Shown here in pieces: positions 7,531-10,016 of a stretch of DNA of 10,016 nucleotides; within the stretch, counting starts at the first letter, position 1; the number at the start of each line of letters is the position of its first letter. The DNA comes from Methylophaga sp. (lineage in GTDB: Bacteria; Pseudomonadota; Gammaproteobacteria; Nitrosococcales; Methylophagaceae). The stretch spans positions 1-10,016 of the forward strand of contig WTAY01000078.1 of NCBI GenBank assembly GCA_013139345.1. Direction: 5' to 3'. The notes below the pieces were generated by a model. That model was not told where the DNA came from and made no database searches. It worked only from the letters and a program-made list of their open reading frames with translations. The position numbers and the translations under genes are program-made.

Positions 7531-7992
7531 CTAAGCATCATCAATGGTCAGTAAAATCTCAAAGATTTGTTCAGAACTACTTGCATCACGAATCTTCTGA
7601 CATGTCCCTGCTTCACGAAATAATGTAACCAGTCGTGCAAGGTGCTGAAGATGGTGATCGCCATCATCCTCAGGTACTAATAAACCAAATGCAATATCAA
7701 CAGGTTTTTTATCTGCTGATTCATAATTGACGGGAGACTCTAATGTCATCATGGATGCAATGGTATGTGTCAGACCTGGGATTCGGGCGTGAGGTATTGC
7801 CACGCCCTTACCCAGACCTGTACTGCCTAACCGTTCTCGTTCCAGCAATGCCTGAAAAATATTATCTGCCGAGGTGGCATTCGTATTCTTTGCCAACATG
7901 TGGCTAATTTTTTCCAGAGTTCGTTTTTTACTAGACGCAGAATTATTACAACTAATATTGTCTGCGTTGATGAGTAAGGCGGCAATAAGCAT
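7531..7992 (-). CDS. ptsN: PTS IIA-like nitrogen regulatory protein (EIIA-Ntr)
   Basis: A 153-residue cytoplasmic EIIA of the fructose/mannitol fold, close to the 163 residues of E. coli PtsN. The family signature LGSTGLGKGVAIPHARIPGL is present, with the phosphorylatable histidine at residue 68; upstream ASSKKRTLEKISHMLA is the usual helix of PtsN. In relatives it receives phosphate from HPr or NPr and tunes potassium transport, phosphate and nitrogen/carbon responses. It starts at an ATG with AGGA six bases upstream, 14 bases after hpf, and ends six bases before hprK. The rpoN-hpf-ptsN order is a hallmark of proteobacteria. Confidence 0.95.
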   Translation of the reverse strand: MLIAALLINADNISCNNSASSKKRTLEKISHMLAKNTNATSADNIFQALLERERLGSTGLGKGVAIPHARIPGLTHTIASMMTLESPVNYESADKKPVDIAFGLLVPEDDGDHHLQHLARLVTLFREAGTCQKIRDASSSEQIFEILLTIDDA

Positions 7993-8006
7993 TAATAATC
8001 CTACAC

Positions 8007-8333
8007 TTAGCTAGCGTTTTGTTTCATGTTAGCACCATCAGTTTGGTGATGATTTTTGATTTTATCTTTGTGCTTGATAATTTGGCGATCAAGTTTTGAG
8101 ACCAAATGCTCAATTGCAGTATACATATTTTCATTTTCATCTGATGCGAACAAATCAGCACCACTCACATGAACCGTTGCTTCAGCTTTTTGACGTTTCT
8201 TTTCAACGGTTAGAATGACATGAACATTTGTCATATGGTCGAAGTGACGAGTTAATTTTTCGAATTTACTGTTGACATGGTCACGAAGACTATCTGTGAT
8301 TTCAATATGTTGTCCGCTTAAGTTTAATTGCAT
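8007..8333 (-). CDS. hpf: Ribosome hibernation promoting factor, short form
   Basis: A 108-residue protein of the sigma-54 modulation/S30EA family, slightly longer than E. coli HPF (95 residues) and lacking the C-terminal dimerisation domain of long HPF. It binds the 30S decoding region and promotes dimerisation of idle ribosomes in stationary phase. Visible family features are MQLNLSGQHIEITDSLRDHVNSKF, the basic VEKKRQKAEATVHVSG strand and ENMYTAIEHLVSKLDRQIIKHKDK. The extra tail is polar and unremarkable. The ATG has AGGAG nine bases upstream, one of the best ribosome sites in the cluster. A weak terminator-like hairpin lies between it and rpoN. Confidence 0.95.
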   Translation of the reverse strand: MQLNLSGQHIEITDSLRDHVNSKFEKLTRHFDHMTNVHVILTVEKKRQKAEATVHVSGADLFASDENENMYTAIEHLVSKLDRQIIKHKDKIKNHHQTDGANMKQNAS

Positions 8334-8358
8334 AAGACTTAACTCCTGTTGAGTGAAT

Positions 8359-8377
8359 AAAAACTGGTTTAAACCAG
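8359..8377 (-). terminator. Weak terminator or attenuator hairpin overlapping the rpoN stop codon
   Basis: On the minus strand a perfect 14-base palindrome CTGGTTTAAACCAG (8377-8364) can fold as a five-pair stem (six with a G-U pair) around a TTAA loop, and is followed at once by TTTTT (8363-8359) and then ATT. The rpoN TAA stop sits in the loop. The stem is short, so at most partial termination is expected, which would set the rpoN to hpf transcript ratio. Confidence 0.4.
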
Positions 8378-9829
8378 CCGTTTACGTTCGTTAGATGGCG
8401 GAATTGCCAATGTTTCACGGTATTTTGCAATGGTTCTACGTGCTACGTTAATACCTTGGTCACCAAGAATATCTGCAATTTTACTATCACTTAATGGTTT
8501 CCGTGGGTTTTCAGCCGCAACAAGTTTTCTAATAATGGCACGAATTGCTGTTGCAGAACATTCGCCACCACTATCGGTGCTCACATGGCTTGAAAAGAAG
8601 AATTTCAATTCATAAATGCCACGCGGTGTATGTAGATATTTACGAGTAGTTACTCGAGAAATAGTGGACTCGTGCATTTCAACTATTTCAGCAATATCCG
8701 CCAGCACCAATGGTTTCATTGCTTCGTCGCCGAAATCAAGGAAGTTTGCTTGGCGATTAATAATCGCTTCAGCTACCTTGAGTAATGTTTCATTACGGCT
8801 TTGTAAGCTTTTTAAGAACCAACGGGCTTCTTGTAAATTATTTTTAAGATACGTGTTGTCAGCACTGTTATCAGCACGTTTAATGAGTTGTGCATAATGT
8901 TCAGCAACTTGGATGCGTGGGGCATTATCAGGATTAAGCGATAACTGCCATTTACCATTGATCTTTTTGGTATACACATCCGGCACGATATATTCAGTTT
9001 TATCAACTTGAATATGACTACCTGGACGCGGATTTAAAAGCTGAATTGTCCGAACAAGCTCGGTTAATTGATCATCACTGACTTTTAAAGAACGTTTAAT
9101 TTGAGCATAGTCACGTTTAGCTAAGGTGTCTAAGTGTTTGTCGATGAGCTCTGTTAACAGTTCAATATTATCAATATCTGATTCATATAATTTGAGCTGA
9201 ATTAATAAACATTCACGTAAATCACGAGCAGCAACACCCACAGGGTCAAAATGTTGAATGCGATGTAAGACTGCTTCAATTTCATCAAGCTCAATTTCAT
9301 CAAACTCACTGTCTAAGCTTAGTTGAATATCTTCGAGTGTTCCCTTCAAATAACCATCATCTTCGATTGAATCGATAATAATGGTAGCTATCGCACGCTC
9401 AGCATGGGAAAAATGAGTTAAACGCATTTGCCAGAGCAAGTGTTCTTGCAGGCTTTCACTACTATTATCTTCGTTTTCTCGTTCCATTCCGGAATCAATA
9501 ACTTGACTCGTGGTTGTTGTGGCTGGAGGAGTATCGAAGGTATCTTCCCACTGGCTATCAGTAGGGAGTTCATCAGGAATAGTGCCATTATCAAGATGCA
9601 TATCATCTTGAGTAACTGCTTCGGCTATTTCTTTATTTTCTTGTGTTGTACTTGCATCACTATCGTGTTCAAAATCTTCTTCTACTTCGAGAAGAGGGTT
9701 TGTTTCTAAGGCTTCTTGAATCTCAGCTTGTAGCTCCAACGATGAAAGTTGCAACAAGCGAATGGCTTGCTGTAACTGGGGTGTCATCGATAGGCTTTGG
9801 CCTACACGTAGCTGTAATGAGGCTTTCAC
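8369..9829 (-). CDS. rpoN: RNA polymerase sigma-54 factor
   Basis: A 486-residue sigma-54, normal for the family. Region I (about 1-50) has LQLRVGQSLSMTPQLQQAIR followed by LLQLSSLELQ, the activator-responsive part. Region II (about 50-125) is a highly acidic linker. The core-binding domain follows (about 130-340). The helix-turn-helix that reads the -12 element is near residues 385-420 (LADIAEIVEMHESTISRVTTRKYL), and the RpoN box ARRTIAKYRE is at 463-472. It directs transcription at -24/-12 promoters together with AAA+ activators. The start is GTG at 9829, matching the homologous N-terminus exactly; an in-frame TAA lies nine bases upstream, so no longer form is possible. There is no Shine-Dalgarno sequence before it. 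A TOBE-domain gene, not lptB, precedes it. Confidence 0.97.
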   Translation of the reverse strand: MKASLQLRVGQSLSMTPQLQQAIRLLQLSSLELQAEIQEALETNPLLEVEEDFEHDSDASTTQENKEIAEAVTQDDMHLDNGTIPDELPTDSQWEDTFDTPPATTTTSQVIDSGMERENEDNSSESLQEHLLWQMRLTHFSHAERAIATIIIDSIEDDGYLKGTLEDIQLSLDSEFDEIELDEIEAVLHRIQHFDPVGVAARDLRECLLIQLKLYESDIDNIELLTELIDKHLDTLAKRDYAQIKRSLKVSDDQLTELVRTIQLLNPRPGSHIQVDKTEYIVPDVYTKKINGKWQLSLNPDNAPRIQVAEHYAQLIKRADNSADNTYLKNNLQEARWFLKSLQSRNETLLKVAEAIINRQANFLDFGDEAMKPLVLADIAEIVEMHESTISRVTTRKYLHTPRGIYELKFFFSSHVSTDSGGECSATAIRAIIRKLVAAENPRKPLSDSKIADILGDQGINVARRTIAKYRETLAIPPSNERKRLV

Positions 9830-9834
9830 AACGC

Positions 9835-9840
9835 GTTATA
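9835..9840 (-). promoter_or_regulatory. Possible -10 box close to the rpoN start
   Basis: The minus strand reads TATAAC (9840-9835, 5 of 6 consensus bases), then GCGTT and the GTG start. A transcript from this box would begin at or within a base or two of the start codon, giving a leaderless rpoN mRNA. The matching -35 (GCCACA, 17 bases upstream) keeps only 3 of 6 bases, so the call is weak. Confidence 0.25.
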
Positions 9841-9860
9841 AAAAAACTTATGGTTCATGT

Positions 9861-9886
9861 GGCTATACTACCGCAAGTATTATGCC
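9861..9886. repeat. Imperfect inverted repeat upstream of rpoN
   Basis: On the plus strand GGCTATACTAC (9861-9871) faces GTATTATGCC (9877-9886) across CGCAA. The arms pair with one mismatch and one bulged base. It could be an operator for the rpoN promoter or an RNA hairpin in its leader; the sequence alone does not decide. Confidence 0.4.
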
Positions 9887-9904
9887 GTTGCATATAGTTT
9901 TCAG

Positions 9905-9934
9905 TGTAATTTTTTAAAAGGGTTTTAAAATACA
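9905..9934. repeat. AT-rich inverted repeat spanning the end of the TOBE gene
   Basis: On the plus strand TGTAATTTTTTAAAA, GGG, then TTTTAAAATACA: the right arm matches the left once three bases (ATT) are looped out. It covers the stop codon of the upstream gene. With almost no G or C in the stem it is unlikely to terminate well; an AT-rich regulatory or UP-like element for rpoN is an alternative. Confidence 0.35.
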
Positions 9935-10016
9935 GTTACGGCAGTAGATTTAAAGCTTAGGCAGACGGTCTTTCCTAGCGATAAATTGAGATTATTCAGT
10001 GACTCAGGGCTAATAA
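9925..10016 (-). CDS. C-terminal end of a TOBE/Mop-domain protein (partial)
   Basis: The minus strand is open from the window edge to a TAA at 9927-9925, giving 29 complete codons. The visible tail reads ISPESLNNLNLSLGKTV followed by CLSFKSTAVTVF. The pattern S-x-E-S-L-x-x-L-x-L-x-x-G-K-x-V-x-x-x-x-K-x-x-A-V-x-V resembles the end of a TOBE (Mop) domain, the small barrel that binds molybdate or tungstate in ModE, ModC and Mop proteins or caps ABC-transporter ATPases. Only about half such a domain is visible, so the full gene may be modE-like, modC-like or a molbindin. The other two minus frames carry stops within this stretch. Confidence 0.5.
   Translation of the reverse strand, partial: ISPESLNNLNLSLGKTVCLSFKSTAVTVF

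Noticed and set aside
8536..8549. Second TGGCACG/TTGC pair on the plus strand, inside rpoN
   Set aside because: Spacing is two bases too short and it is antisense to rpoN; the match follows from the codons there. It would have been attractive as autoregulation but does not hold.
9428..9897. Two plus-strand open frames opposite the start of rpoN
   Set aside because: They lie opposite conserved sigma-54 region I and its acidic linker; low-complexity codons there keep the antisense frames open.
9911..9930. Intrinsic terminator after the TOBE gene
   Set aside because: The possible stem is made only of A-T pairs around CCC, so it would be too unstable to terminate by itself.

Overview
The window is a dense, almost entirely minus-strand stretch of a gammaproteobacterial chromosome. 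The protein families and the aroC and NqrA sequences fit Gammaproteobacteria, and the GC content looks to be in the low to mid 40s by eye. A Thiotrichales/Piscirickettsiales-type lineage (such as Methylophaga or Cycloclasticus relatives) is a guess from gene order and composition, not something the sequence proves. All genes I accept are on the minus strand, so they are transcribed from high to low coordinates.

Layout in transcription order. (1) 10016-9925: the last 29 codons of a gene whose tail looks like a TOBE/Mop molybdate-binding domain. (2) 9924-9830: a 95-base gap with two imperfect inverted repeats and a -10-like TATAAC. (3) 9829-6322: rpoN (sigma-54), hpf (ribosome hibernation factor), ptsN (EIIA-Ntr), a short divergent hprK, a stand-alone EIIA of the mannose family, and ptsH (HPr), leading into ptsI (EI, ending at 4579). 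The junctions hprK/EIIA, EIIA/ptsH and ptsH/ptsI are all four-base ATGA stop-start overlaps. (4) 4513-3155: mgtE, a Mg2+ channel/transporter. (5) 3134-2043: aroC, chorismate synthase, followed 12 bases later and in the same frame by a GTG-started major facilitator transporter (2030-876). (6) A well-formed promoter at 861-833 drives nqrA, the first gene of the Na+-translocating NADH:quinone reductase operon, whose first 255 codons lie in the window (766 to the edge).

How it works together: EI, HPr, EIIA-Man and EIIA-Ntr form a soluble phosphorelay (PEP to EI His195, HPr His15, then EIIA His10 and/or PtsN His68) with no sugar permease in view. HPr also keeps the Ser46 site that HPr kinase modifies. 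This is the arrangement of a regulatory PTS coupled to sigma-54. The rapZ gene that often sits in this cluster is absent here, hprK is shortened and departs from the family motifs, and lptB is not the gene before rpoN.

No mobile element, CRISPR array, tRNA or rRNA was seen, and there is no gap over 300 bases without a gene. The region is mostly conserved housekeeping DNA. The points worth a second look are small-scale: the odd translation starts of nqrA and rpoN, the hairpin at the rpoN stop, the divergent HprK, and the gene order. I did not find a convincing new system.
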